The notes below the pieces were generated by a model. That model had not been told where the DNA came from, did not search any database, and worked only from the letters and a program-made list of their open reading frames with translations. From assembly GCF_003610455.1 (NCBI RefSeq), contig NZ_RAQK01000001.1, positions 1,860,001-1,924,000 of the forward strand: a stretch of 64,000 nt of DNA, in the 5' to 3' direction. The stretch comes from Sulfitobacter guttiformis (GTDB lineage: Bacteria > Pseudomonadota > Alphaproteobacteria > Rhodobacterales > Rhodobacteraceae). Shown here piece by piece: positions 1-8,053 of the stretch; within the stretch, counting starts at the first letter, position 1, and the number at the start of each line of letters is the position of its first letter. A program made the translations under genes and the position numbers.

Positions 1-378
1 CGCCGATTTCACAAGGTTCAGTGCCGTATTGTGCAGGGTGGCATCACCGCCGCGCATCGCGCCCAGCGGCCCCTTCATTGGCGCACGAAGGTCATCGGCG
101 GGGTCGGCGATGCTTTGGACCCACTTCAATGTCGCATCCTTCGGCAGTATAACCCGCGCGAGATCTCCGTCATATGCCCTTGCCTTTAGAGTTTGTGCCC
201 GTCGCGCTGTGATTGCCAGAACGGCATCGCCTTGCAAGGTCATCACATCGGCCAGACGCTCTTCCGTCAATGTTTCTGCCGCGAGCACAAGAATATCTCC
301 TAGCACGACAGGCACGCCCATACGTAAATCAGCCCGTGCACGGGCCAGTGTTTCGGTAACATCGGGGGAAAAGGACAT
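1..378 (-). CDS. ribA: GTP cyclohydrolase II, N-terminal part (cut by window edge)
   Basis: This gene runs off the left edge; only its first 126 codons are visible. The protein starts MSFSPDVTETLARARADLR and continues with MGVPVVLGD and a stretch ending GAMRGGDATLHNTALNLVKSA. That looks like the N-terminal extension found on Rhodobacteraceae RibA proteins before the catalytic GTP cyclohydrolase II domain. The enzyme opens GTP to 2,5-diamino-6-ribosylamino-pyrimidinone phosphate, the first step of riboflavin synthesis. The zinc-binding cysteines and the catalytic core lie outside the window, so the call rests on the N-terminal similarity. The gene is divergent from the response regulator at 545, with a 166-base shared upstream region. 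Confidence 0.72.
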   Translation of the reverse strand, partial: MSFSPDVTETLARARADLRMGVPVVLGDILVLAAETLTEERLADVMTLQGDAVLAITARRAQTLKARAYDGDLARVILPKDATLKWVQSIADPADDLRAPMKGPLGAMRGGDATLHNTALNLVKSA

Positions 379-455
379 GGCTATTGTTACAACTCATCAG
401 TTCAGTTGAGTAATATCTAGGTCATGATCCCGTGAATTGAAACATTTGACAGTGT

Positions 456-480
456 TGTGACACGTGCCTGTGACAACGTG
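456..480. promoter_or_regulatory. Direct repeat TGTGACA(A)CGTG in the ribA / response regulator intergenic region
   Basis: Two near-identical copies, TGTGACACGTG at 456-466 and TGTGACAACGTG at 469-480, sit head to tail with a 13-base period between two divergent start codons. The layout suits an operator for a dimeric OmpR-type regulator, possibly the product of the adjacent gene acting on itself. That role is inference; only the repeat is seen. Confidence 0.3.
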
Positions 481-544
481 GGCAGGCCCCTTGCTGATTG
501 ACGCCACGTTCATATGTTTAACTCAACACAACGGAGACCGCACA

Positions 545-1231
545 ATGGCACAGCTCAAGAAGATTCTGCTTGTAGATGATGATGAGGACTTGCGCGAAGC
601 GTTGAGCGAACAGCTCATCATGACGGAAGATTTTGATGTTTTCGAAGCTGGTAATGGCGCAGAAGCCCTGAGCCGAGCGAACGAGATGATCTATGATCTG
701 CTCATCCTTGATGTAGGCCTGCCTGATACGGACGGTCGCGAGTTGTGTCGTCTGTTGCGTAAGCAGGGGATCAAGAGCCCTATCATGATGCTCACAGGTC
801 ATGATGGTGATGCCGATACGATCCTCGGGCTGGATGCAGGCGCGAATGATTACGTATCGAAACCGTTCAAGTTTCCCGTCCTGCTTGCCCGTATCCGGAG
901 CCAGCTGAGAACCCACCAGCAGTCAGAAGATGCAATCTTCCAGCTGGGCCCCTACACATTCAAGCCCTCAATGAAAATGTTGATTACCGAGGACGACAAG
1001 AAAATTCGTCTTACGGAGAAAGAAACCAACATTCTCAAATTCCTGCACCGCTCGGCAGAGGGTGTCGTGGCGCGAGACGTGCTTTTACACGAGGTCTGGG
1101 GCTATAACGCGGGCGTCACTACCCACACCCTTGAGACACACATTTACCGTCTGCGCCAGAAGATCGAGCCTGACCCTTCGAATGCGCGCCTGCTGGTAAC
1201 GGAATCAGGCGGTTATCGATTAATGATTTAA
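545..1231 (+). CDS. Orphan OmpR/PhoB-family response regulator
   Basis: A 228-residue two-domain regulator. The receiver domain (about 1-122) has the acidic pocket DDDED at 11-15, phosphoacceptor Asp56 in LLILDVGLP, Thr84 and Lys107. A winged-helix DNA-binding domain follows (about 132-226), with the usual RLTEKE and THTLETHIYRLRQKI elements. The start at 545 (MAQLKKILLV) is chosen because an ACGGAG ribosome site precedes it and the receiver fold begins at once; an in-frame start at 464 would add 27 residues unlike the family. No histidine kinase is adjacent, so the signal and partner are unknown. It is divergent from ribA, and the direct repeat at 456-480 lies upstream. Confidence 0.9.
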   Translation: MAQLKKILLVDDDEDLREALSEQLIMTEDFDVFEAGNGAEALSRANEMIYDLLILDVGLPDTDGRELCRLLRKQGIKSPIMMLTGHDGDADTILGLDAGANDYVSKPFKFPVLLARIRSQLRTHQQSEDAIFQLGPYTFKPSMKMLITEDDKKIRLTEKETNILKFLHRSAEGVVARDVLLHEVWGYNAGVTTHTLETHIYRLRQKIEPDPSNARLLVTESGGYRLMI

Positions 1232-1304
1232 CGACGGGAACTTTATTTATCTTTCCGTGTTACACTAATACCAAGCGGGCTTTTTTCATGAGTTTCCCCC
1301 TAGG

Positions 1305-1389
1305 TTGACCCAAACGATGAATGGCTGGGACGAGTGCCATTCTACCTCCCTGTTGGACTTGGCCGGGCCTCTGTGCCCGGTCTTTTTTT
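1305..1389 (+). ncRNA. Putative small RNA with two hairpins and an exposed CCTCCC linker
   Basis: The gap between the response regulator and xthA holds two stems. The first is GAATGGC (1319-1325) with GCCATTC (1336-1342) and a 10-base loop. The second is CCGGGC (1363-1368) with GCCCGG (1375-1380), followed by TCTTTTTTT, a textbook intrinsic terminator. The single-stranded linker contains ACCTCCC (1344-1350), an anti-Shine-Dalgarno-like motif of the kind seen in several alphaproteobacterial trans-acting small RNAs. The 5' end is uncertain and could lie near 1273, using TACACT at 1261-1266 as a -10 box. Alternatively it is just the 3' end of the upstream transcript. No Rfam family can be assigned from sequence alone. 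Confidence 0.45.
1361..1389 (+). terminator. Intrinsic terminator before xthA
   Basis: A 6-bp G+C stem, CCGGGC (1363-1368) with GCCCGG (1375-1380), is followed by a T-rich tract at 1381-1389. It ends either the response regulator transcript or the small-RNA candidate, and lies 72 bases before the xthA start. Confidence 0.75.
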
Positions 1390-1460
1390 GCGCTGATTTT
1401 GGTGGTTGCCGGCCATACCCCGCGATAGGGTGCAGCGACGTTTACAGCAGGAGCATGCCT

Positions 1461-2249
1461 ATGTCTTTCACCCTCGCCACATGGAACATCAATTCGGTAC
1501 GCCTGCGCGAGCCGATTGTGTGCAAGCTGCTGGCAGAGGAGGGGCCAGATGTTTTGTGCCTGCAAGAGTGCAAAAGTCCGGTTGATAAGATCCCGCTGGA
1601 GCAGTTTGCTGCCCTTGGTTACACCCACATGGTAGCCGAAGGGCAAAAGGGGTATAACGGAGTGGCGATCCTGTCCAAGCTTCCATTGGAAGCTGCCGGA
1701 GCGCACGATTTTGCGCAGCTGGGGCACGCTCGTCATGTCGCGGCAAAGTTGTCAAACGGGGTGACCATCCACAACTTTTATGTGCCCGCCGGGGGGGATG
1801 TCGCTGACCGGACGGTAAACGAGAAATTCGGACAAAAAATGGATTACCTTGCTCAAATGCGGGATTTTTTCCATGCTGACGCGCCGCAGAAATCGATCCT
1901 TGTAGGTGATCTGAACATCGCGCCGCGCACTGATGATGTCTGGGACCACAAAAAGATGCTCAAGGTGGTCAGCCACACCCCTGTCGAGGTTGAAGCCCTG
2001 AGCCAGACACAAGATGCAGGCAAATGGGTCGATATTACGCGTCAGGATATTCCAGATGGCCTGCTCTACAGCTGGTGGAGCTATCGGGCCAAGGATTGGG
2101 ATCTTGCGGATAAGGGGCGCAGGCTAGACCATATATGGGCCACGCCCGACATCTCGAATGCAGGCCATGGTAGTCGCGTGATCCGTGCCGCACGCGGCTG
2201 GGAAAAGCCCTCGGACCACGTACCTGTTTTTGCAACTTTCGATCTTTGA
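1461..2249 (+). CDS. xthA: Exodeoxyribonuclease III
   Basis: A 262-residue AP endonuclease / 3'-5' exonuclease of base-excision repair, full length for the ExoIII family. Visible signatures are LATWNINSVR at the N-terminus, LCLQECK (metal-binding Glu), VGDLNIAP in the middle, and LDHIWAT and SDHVPV at the C-terminus (catalytic Asp-His). The start at 1461 is preferred over 1455 because the GGAG at 1450-1453 is 7 bases from 1461 but only 1 base from 1455. A longer reading from 1305 would run through the terminator at 1361-1389 and is unlikely. Confidence 0.95.
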   Translation: MSFTLATWNINSVRLREPIVCKLLAEEGPDVLCLQECKSPVDKIPLEQFAALGYTHMVAEGQKGYNGVAILSKLPLEAAGAHDFAQLGHARHVAAKLSNGVTIHNFYVPAGGDVADRTVNEKFGQKMDYLAQMRDFFHADAPQKSILVGDLNIAPRTDDVWDHKKMLKVVSHTPVEVEALSQTQDAGKWVDITRQDIPDGLLYSWWSYRAKDWDLADKGRRLDHIWATPDISNAGHGSRVIRAARGWEKPSDHVPVFATFDL

Positions 2250-2330
2250 GGGTAGTCCTCTTTCAAACAGCACTGGGGGCCACATATAACTCCCAACCGT
2301 TCAGCACAGCATAATAGGACCGATGACATG

Positions 2331-3245
2331 ATGGATCTCAACCTTACCGCCGCAACCCCCGCAGCCGATTTGATAAAAGACACCACCGAAGCCACATTTA
2401 TGGCTGATGTAATCGAGGCTTCGCAGGAGACGCCGATTATTGTGGATTTCTGGGCGCCTTGGTGTGGCCCATGCAAAACGCTGGGTCCGCAACTTGAGGC
2501 GGCTGTCGTCGCTGCCAAAGGCGCCGTGAAAATGGTTAAGCTGAACGTGGACGAAGCACAGGCCATTTCAGGCCAGCTTCAGATTCAGTCCCTTCCTACT
2601 GTCTATGCTTTTTGGAAGGGCCAACCGGTCGACGGATTTCAGGGCGCGGTACCGCAGTCCGAGATTGCTGATTTTATCGGAAGGGTGATTAAGGCCGCTG
2701 GCGGCGAATCTCCTGCGGACACCCTAAACGACGCTGTGGAAGCGGCAGAGGAGATGTTGGGCATGGGCGAAGCAGAAGACGCGGCACAGACATTTGCGGC
2801 GATCCTCGGCGAGGACCCGATGCATGCGGGTGCTTACGGTGGAATGGTACGTGCGCATATCGCCATGGGTGATCTGGATCAGGCCGAAGGCTTACTCAAC
2901 GGAGCACCGATCGAAATCTCCAAAGCGCCCGCACTGGAGGCTGCATTTGCCCAATTGGAACTTGCGCGGCAGGCCGCTAACGCAGGGCCGGTAGCCGAAC
3001 TGGCTGCAGCGGTCGAGGCGAACGAAGGCGATCTTCAAGCGCGGTTTGATCTGGCGCAGGCACTTTATGCAACTGGCGATGCAGAAGGCGCGGTCAGCCA
3101 TTTGTTAGAGCTGTTCAAGCTGGATCGTGAATGGAATGACAGCGCGGCCAAAACCCAACTTTTCACCATCTTTGATGCGTTAAAGGCCAATGATCCGGTC
3201 GTTCTGAACGGACGCCGTAAATTGAGCTCGATGATATTTGCCTGA
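2331..3245 (+). CDS. cnoX: Thioredoxin-TPR co-chaperone CnoX/YbbN
   Basis: About 304 residues: a thioredoxin domain (about 20-125) followed by a tetratricopeptide-like helical region (about 135-300). The active site WCGPCK is intact near residues 44-49. That matters because the E. coli YbbN/CnoX site is redox-inactive, whereas the alphaproteobacterial (Caulobacter) protein keeps the CxxC. The family holds unfolded, oxidised clients and passes them to GroEL or DnaK. Two ATGs lie in tandem at 2328 and 2331, and either could be used. The Lon-domain protein follows 26 bases later on the same strand. Confidence 0.88.
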   Translation: MDLNLTAATPAADLIKDTTEATFMADVIEASQETPIIVDFWAPWCGPCKTLGPQLEAAVVAAKGAVKMVKLNVDEAQAISGQLQIQSLPTVYAFWKGQPVDGFQGAVPQSEIADFIGRVIKAAGGESPADTLNDAVEAAEEMLGMGEAEDAAQTFAAILGEDPMHAGAYGGMVRAHIAMGDLDQAEGLLNGAPIEISKAPALEAAFAQLELARQAANAGPVAELAAAVEANEGDLQARFDLAQALYATGDAEGAVSHLLELFKLDREWNDSAAKTQLFTIFDALKANDPVVLNGRRKLSSMIFA

Positions 3246-3271
3246 ACCACTTGGCGCGCTAGATAAAGCTC

Positions 3272-3916
3272 ATGATAAAAAAAGCAGACCTCCCCGACAC
3301 GATCCCGATTTTCCCGCTCGGCGGGGTGTTGTTGCTTCCGCGATCACGGTTGCCGTTGCACATATTTGAGCCGCGGTATTTGCAGATGATCGAGGATGCG
3401 TTGAAAACGTCAACCCGTCTCATCGGGATGGTTCAGCCAAATATCGTTCCGGGTCGTAGTGGTCCGGGGTTGCATACCATAGGGTGCGGGGGGCGCATCA
3501 GCCAGTTTTCCGAGACCGAGGATGGCCGGTATATGGTGACGCTCGCAGGTATATCGCGGTTCCGTGTCGTTAGAGAAGTGGAAGGGTTCACTCCCTATCG
3601 CCGGTGCGACGTATCTTGGGACGGTTTCGATCTTGATTTGGAGGCGGAAGAAACCGATGCCGCATTCAAACGCAAACCGTTTCTGGATGCATTGGGCCGG
3701 TATTTCGAGGTGCGTGGGCTGTCGGCAGATTGGGAAACGCTCAAAGATGCGGATGACGAACTGCTGATCAATTCGTTGTCGATGATGCTGGATTTTGATG
3801 CAGAAGATAAGCAGGCGCTTCTTGAGGCACCCTCGCTCAGCACGCGGCGGGAAACCCTTGTGACGCTGATTGAATACGCTTTGCGCGGCGGTGGTGAAGG
3901 CGAGATGATGCAATGA
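3272..3916 (+). CDS. LON peptidase substrate-binding (N-terminal) domain protein
   Basis: A 214-residue protein made up of a Lon N-terminal-type domain without ATPase or protease parts. It opens with the family pattern [26 protein letters not shown] and later has [18 protein letters not shown] strands. Such stand-alone proteins are common in alphaproteobacteria; their function is not established, but substrate recognition or a proteolysis adaptor role is often suggested. Its location just after cnoX fits a protein-quality-control group. It overlaps trm112 by four bases (ATGA), so the two are translationally coupled. Confidence 0.88.
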   Translation: MIKKADLPDTIPIFPLGGVLLLPRSRLPLHIFEPRYLQMIEDALKTSTRLIGMVQPNIVPGRSGPGLHTIGCGGRISQFSETEDGRYMVTLAGISRFRVVREVEGFTPYRRCDVSWDGFDLDLEAEETDAAFKRKPFLDALGRYFEVRGLSADWETLKDADDELLINSLSMMLDFDAEDKQALLEAPSLSTRRETLVTLIEYALRGGGEGEMMQ

Positions 3917-4098
3917 GTGACACAGTCGTAGAATTTGACCGCCGCATGCTTGAGGCGCTGATATGTCCGCGAAGCCATCAGACATTGCGATATGACGCGG
4001 ATCAACAGGAACTCGTCTCGAAGTCGGCGGGTCTGGCCTATCCTATCCGCAATGGCATTCCCGTAATGCTTATCGACGAAGCACGCGTGCTCGATTAA
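3913..4098 (+). CDS. Trm112 family protein
   Basis: A 61-residue protein with the Trm112 pattern: [17 protein letters not shown] near the N-terminus and [17 protein letters not shown] near the C-terminus. In other organisms Trm112 is a small activating subunit of methyltransferases acting on tRNA, rRNA and release factors; bacterial copies are mostly uncharacterised. Only one of the usual zinc-type cysteines is kept, as is common in bacteria. It begins inside the stop of the Lon-domain gene and ends by overlapping the stop of the convergent ubiH-type gene by four bases. Confidence 0.88.
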   Translation: MSDTVVEFDRRMLEALICPRSHQTLRYDADQQELVSKSAGLAYPIRNGIPVMLIDEARVLD

Positions 4099-5321
4099 AG
4101 CGGCAGACCGCGCATCAGGCGGGGCAGCTCGCCATTCAGGCCAGCCGCTTCGCGGATAAACGTGCGGCGCAAACCAGGCAACGCACCGATAACGCCCATG
4201 CCGATATCACGTGCCATCCTTGCAAAAGCATTATCGTTCGAAAACAGCCGGTTAAAACTGTCCGTGGCAAGGGCAAGTGCGGCATTGTCGAATCTCCGCC
4301 ATTCCTGATAGCGCGCGAGCGCGACAGCGGCACCAAAATCCTCACCGCGACGGTGGGCATCGACGATGACCTCACAAAGCGCCGCAATATCGCGAAAACC
4401 TGCGTTCAAGCCCTGACCGGCAATCGGATGCACGCCGTGGGCACTGTCACCAACCAGAGCAATACGCGGCGCGACCATAGTGTGGGCCAGCGACAGGCTG
4501 AGCGGGTAGGTATAGCGCGCGCCGGCCAGTGATATTTCACCAAGGAAATCACCAAAACGGGGACGGAGAACATCCAGATAATCTGCGTCTGCCAACGCAT
4601 GAATAGCTGCAGCGTTCTGGGCGGTTTCTGACCAGACGATCGAACTGCGATTGGCGGTCAGCGGCAGAATAGCCAGCGGTCCGGGGGGCATAAAAAACTG
4701 ATGGGCAATCCCGTTGTGCGGAAGTTCATGCGAGACAGCACAAACAAGGGCTGTCTGCCCGTAGGCCCATCCCGTACGCTTGATTCCCGCCCTTTCTGCA
4801 GTGCCGGATCCGCGCCCGTCCGCCCCCACGCACAGGCGTGCGCGCAGACGTTTTCCCGACGCGAGCACGAGGGTAATGCCGGTCATATCAGCCTCTTGCG
4901 CGATTACCTCTTCGCCACTCATCATTTGCACATCTTTGCTGGCGACCACCGCATCCATCAACGCACTGCGCAGGTGACGGTCTTCGACCATATGCCCCAT
5001 CGGGCCTTCTTCAATTTCAGCATGGTCGAAGTGCATGAAAAACGGCGACGGGCCTTCTCCTGCGCGCCCGTCTGTTACTTTGATCTCGAGCATGGGTTGG
5101 GCGTGGTCTGCAATAGCTTCCCACATGCCTATCGCCTCCAGCATTCGCACCGAGGTAAGTGCCAACGCATAGGAGCGTCCGTCAAACCCAGCGTCGTTGC
5201 GTATGGCGAAAGGCAACGCATCAATTATCGTTACACGCAGCCCACTGGCAGCAAGAGCGAGGGCAAGGGCAGGGCCGTTGAGCCCGCCGCCGATAATGGC
5301 GATATCTGTATCAAATTTCAT
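4095..5321 (-). CDS. UbiH/UbiF/COQ6-family FAD-dependent hydroxylase
   Basis: A 408-residue flavin monooxygenase of the ubiquinone-ring hydroxylase family. Residues 7-14 carry the Rossmann GGG motif ([10 protein letters not shown]). The GADGRGS element near 167-173 matches the DG motif that contacts FAD and [19 protein letters not shown] at about 291-304 is the second FAD motif. The expected reaction is O2-dependent hydroxylation of an octaprenyl-phenol or related intermediate at the membrane. Which ring position it acts on cannot be told. The start at 5321 puts the nucleotide-binding strand at the usual place; an in-frame ATG at 5357 would add 12 residues. It converges with trm112. Confidence 0.88.
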   Translation of the reverse strand: MKFDTDIAIIGGGLNGPALALALAASGLRVTIIDALPFAIRNDAGFDGRSYALALTSVRMLEAIGMWEAIADHAQPMLEIKVTDGRAGEGPSPFFMHFDHAEIEEGPMGHMVEDRHLRSALMDAVVASKDVQMMSGEEVIAQEADMTGITLVLASGKRLRARLCVGADGRGSGTAERAGIKRTGWAYGQTALVCAVSHELPHNGIAHQFFMPPGPLAILPLTANRSSIVWSETAQNAAAIHALADADYLDVLRPRFGDFLGEISLAGARYTYPLSLSLAHTMVAPRIALVGDSAHGVHPIAGQGLNAGFRDIAALCEVIVDAHRRGEDFGAAVALARYQEWRRFDNAALALATDSFNRLFSNDNAFARMARDIGMGVIGALPGLRRTFIREAAGLNGELPRLMRGLPL

Positions 5322-5407
5322 GCCACTGAATATGGCGGCTGGCGGGGGATTGTCCATGCGCCCATGCGCCGCTACCGTTGTTTCAAACAGATATTAAGGA
5401 GCGCGAC

Positions 5408-6736
5408 ATGCAAGATTGGCTCAAGATGACAGCGGCGGACCTTGGCCGCGCGATCAGCGCGGGAGAGATCAATCCCGTCGATCTCTGCGAGGCATATCTT
5501 GCAGCAATAGATGCGCACCCGCTGCGGGACCGGATTTATGCCCGCGTGACTCACGCCCGCGCGCGCACCGAGGCCAAGTCCGCGTCCGAGCGTGCCAAAT
5601 CCGGCCGCCGCCTGTCATTGCTCGATGGCGTGCCGATCAGCTGGAAAGACCTGTATGATACAGCGGGTATTGTGACCGAGGCGGGTACAATGCTGCTGGA
5701 AGGGCGGGTGCCGGGCTATGATGCGCTTGTACTGCAAAATGCGACTGCTGCAGGTTTGGTTTGTCTAGGCAAGGTCCATATGAGCGAGCTTGCCTTCTCG
5801 GGTTTGGGTTACAACCCGTCCACCGCTACCCCGCCTTGTGTGAATGATGTAGATGCCGTGCCGGGGGGGTCATCGTCCGGCTCCGGAGCTTCTGTCGCAT
5901 TCGGTCTCGCCGCAGCGAGCATCGGTTCGGATACTGGCGGATCTGTCCGAATCCCTGCAGCATGGAACGATCTGGTCGGGCTTAAAACGACCCATGGCCG
6001 CCTCAGTCTTGAGGGGGTTGTGCCGCTGGCCCTTAAATTCGACACGATCGGGCCTTTGTGCCGTTCGGTGGAGGATGCGGCATTGCTCACTGCCGCGCTT
6101 GAGGGAAGCAAGCCACCCGATTTGCGCGGTGCATCACTCATAGGCCGCCGCTTTGCGGTTATGCAGACTGTAATGATGGATGGTGTTCGTGATGCGCCCA
6201 AGGCTGCTTTTGCACAGGTCGTGGCGAGGCTGGAAGCGGCAGGCGCACAGATTGACACGATTGAAGTGCCCGCAGTGCAGGAGGCGCTAGATATATCTGG
6301 GCCTCTAATTACCTCTGAGGCATATGGCCTCTGGGGAGAGGTCATCGAGGCGCATCCCGAAAAAATGTACGATGAAATTCTACAACGGTTTCGTTTAGGG
6401 CGTGAGCATTCCGGTCCCGATTACGTCGCCGCTTGGGCCAAATTGGATGCTGCGCGGCATGCCTATGATATGGCGACAGCCGGATACGATGCTATTCTCG
6501 CACCGACTGCGCCGATCTTGCCGCCAAATCTCGCGCGTCTGATCGACGATCACAATTATTATGTAAACGAGAACCTGTTAGCCCTGCGCAATACCCGCAT
6601 CGGAAACCTGTTGGGTTTATGCGCACTGACTTTGCCGACTGGGGTGCCAAGCTGCGGATTCATGCTGATGGCCGCACCTGATTTCGACAATGCTTTGCTG
6701 CGTTTGGGCGCAGCGGTAGAGGCGGCGATCGCATAA
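5408..6736 (+). CDS. Amidase signature family hydrolase
   Basis: A 442-residue amidase with the full Ser-cisSer-Lys set: Lys80 in PISWKDLYDT, the glycine-serine loop GGSSSGSG at 153-160, and the nucleophile Ser179 in GSDTGGSVRIP. The length and motifs fit a free-standing amidase rather than GatA, because the typical tRNA-dependent context (gatB, gatC) is absent. The substrate cannot be told from sequence. The start at 5408 has an excellent AAGGAG site 7 bases upstream and lies close to the divergent ubiH-type gene, so the two share a short promoter region. Confidence 0.9.
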   Translation: MQDWLKMTAADLGRAISAGEINPVDLCEAYLAAIDAHPLRDRIYARVTHARARTEAKSASERAKSGRRLSLLDGVPISWKDLYDTAGIVTEAGTMLLEGRVPGYDALVLQNATAAGLVCLGKVHMSELAFSGLGYNPSTATPPCVNDVDAVPGGSSSGSGASVAFGLAAASIGSDTGGSVRIPAAWNDLVGLKTTHGRLSLEGVVPLALKFDTIGPLCRSVEDAALLTAALEGSKPPDLRGASLIGRRFAVMQTVMMDGVRDAPKAAFAQVVARLEAAGAQIDTIEVPAVQEALDISGPLITSEAYGLWGEVIEAHPEKMYDEILQRFRLGREHSGPDYVAAWAKLDAARHAYDMATAGYDAILAPTAPILPPNLARLIDDHNYYVNENLLALRNTRIGNLLGLCALTLPTGVPSCGFMLMAAPDFDNALLRLGAAVEAAIA

Positions 6737-6853
6737 GGGACCAAAAAGCCACAAGAGCCGCATATAACTTGGAATTTTCCTAGACGTCAGAGGCCTATCT
6801 AAGCTACCTTGTAACAAACGGGGCATTAATGATCCCGATCCGAGGCAGTAGTG

Positions 6854-8041
6854 ATGAATTTTCCCGAACGGTTTTCGAACCTTCCCGCTCACGCGTGGCC
6901 ACGTCTGCGTGCACTTCTTGATGTGCATGAAGGGGGCGGTCCGCTGATCCAGATGACTATAGGCGAGCCGAAACATGCGTTTCCGGCTTGGGTTACTGAT
7001 GTGATCACGCAGAACGCTGTTGGATTTAACAGCTATCCACCTAATGACGGTTCTCCCGAGCTGCGCAGCGCAATTGCCGCATGGATCATGCGCCGCTACG
7101 CTGTGCCGGTAGATCCGGATACGCAGGTGATGGCACTGAATGGAACCCGCGAAGGTCTGTACAACGCCGTAATCGCCCTATGCCCCGAGACGAAGAACGG
7201 CAAAAAGCCTGCTATCCTGATGCCGAACCCGTTCTATCAGGTCTATATGATTGGCGCGATTTCTGGGGCGTGTGATCCGGTGATGGTCAACGCAACCGAG
7301 GCAACGGGACATTTGCCCGACTTCTACGCAGTAGACGCTGAAACGCTTGACCGGACTGTCGCAGTCTACATTTGTTCGCCCGCCAATCCACAAGGCGCTG
7401 TAGCCAGCCGCGACTATTGGGAGGCGCTGATCCATCTTGCTGAGAAGCATGATTTCTTCATCTTTGCAGATGAGTGCTATTCCGAGGTTTATCGCGAGGC
7501 GGCACCCGTAGGGGCATTGCAGATCGCGCACGAAATGGGCAGTGATCTCAACCGTGTTGTCATTTTTCATTCGCTGAGCAAACGTTCGAACCTGCCTGGA
7601 CTGCGCTCGGGGTTTTGTGCTTCGGGCGAGGAGACAATGCGCGAGATCAAGCAGTTGCGCAATTATGCGGGTGCGCCTCTTCCGCTCCCATTGCAGCATG
7701 CGGCGGCAGCGGTTTGGAGCGATGAGGCACATGTCATCGAGAGCCGTGCAATGTACGCAGAAAAATTTGAGATTGCCGACCGCATTTTTGGGAATGTAGC
7801 TGGCTATGTCAGCCCTGAGGCGGGATTTTTCTTGTGGTTGCCCGTCGAGGACGACGAAGAAGCCGCAGTAAAGCTGTGGCGCGAGACAGGGGTAAAAGTA
7901 TTGCCCGGAGGCTACCTCGCGCAGGATGTTCCGGGTGTCGAGAACCCTGGCAAGAAATATATAAGAGCGGCGCTCGTCGCTCCAAAAGAAGAGACGGAGC
8001 GGGGTCTTATGGCCATACGTGACTGTCTTTATGCGGTATAG
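6854..8041 (+). CDS. PLP-dependent aminotransferase, DapC-like
   Basis: A 395-residue fold-type I aminotransferase. The pyridoxal lysine is Lys243 in SLSKRSNLPGLRSGF, which closely resembles the signature of proteobacterial N-succinyldiaminopimelate aminotransferase (DapC). Other class I/II marks are SPANPQG at 175-181 and FADECYSEVY at 204-213. If it is DapC it serves the lysine and peptidoglycan pathway, and dapB lies elsewhere in the window (41380). Broader specificity is possible because these enzymes overlap in vivo. The ATG at 6854 follows GAGGCAG; a GTG at 6851 in the same frame is less likely. ftsK starts 12 bases after its stop. Confidence 0.87.
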   Translation: MNFPERFSNLPAHAWPRLRALLDVHEGGGPLIQMTIGEPKHAFPAWVTDVITQNAVGFNSYPPNDGSPELRSAIAAWIMRRYAVPVDPDTQVMALNGTREGLYNAVIALCPETKNGKKPAILMPNPFYQVYMIGAISGACDPVMVNATEATGHLPDFYAVDAETLDRTVAVYICSPANPQGAVASRDYWEALIHLAEKHDFFIFADECYSEVYREAAPVGALQIAHEMGSDLNRVVIFHSLSKRSNLPGLRSGFCASGEETMREIKQLRNYAGAPLPLPLQHAAAAVWSDEAHVIESRAMYAEKFEIADRIFGNVAGYVSPEAGFFLWLPVEDDEEAAVKLWRETGVKVLPGGYLAQDVPGVENPGKKYIRAALVAPKEETERGLMAIRDCLYAV

Positions 8042-8053
8042 AGGGACGGGTTA

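Noticed and set aside
4701..5429. 242-codon open frame opposite the UbiH-type gene
   Set aside because: Shadow of the flavoprotein coding strand; no family features.
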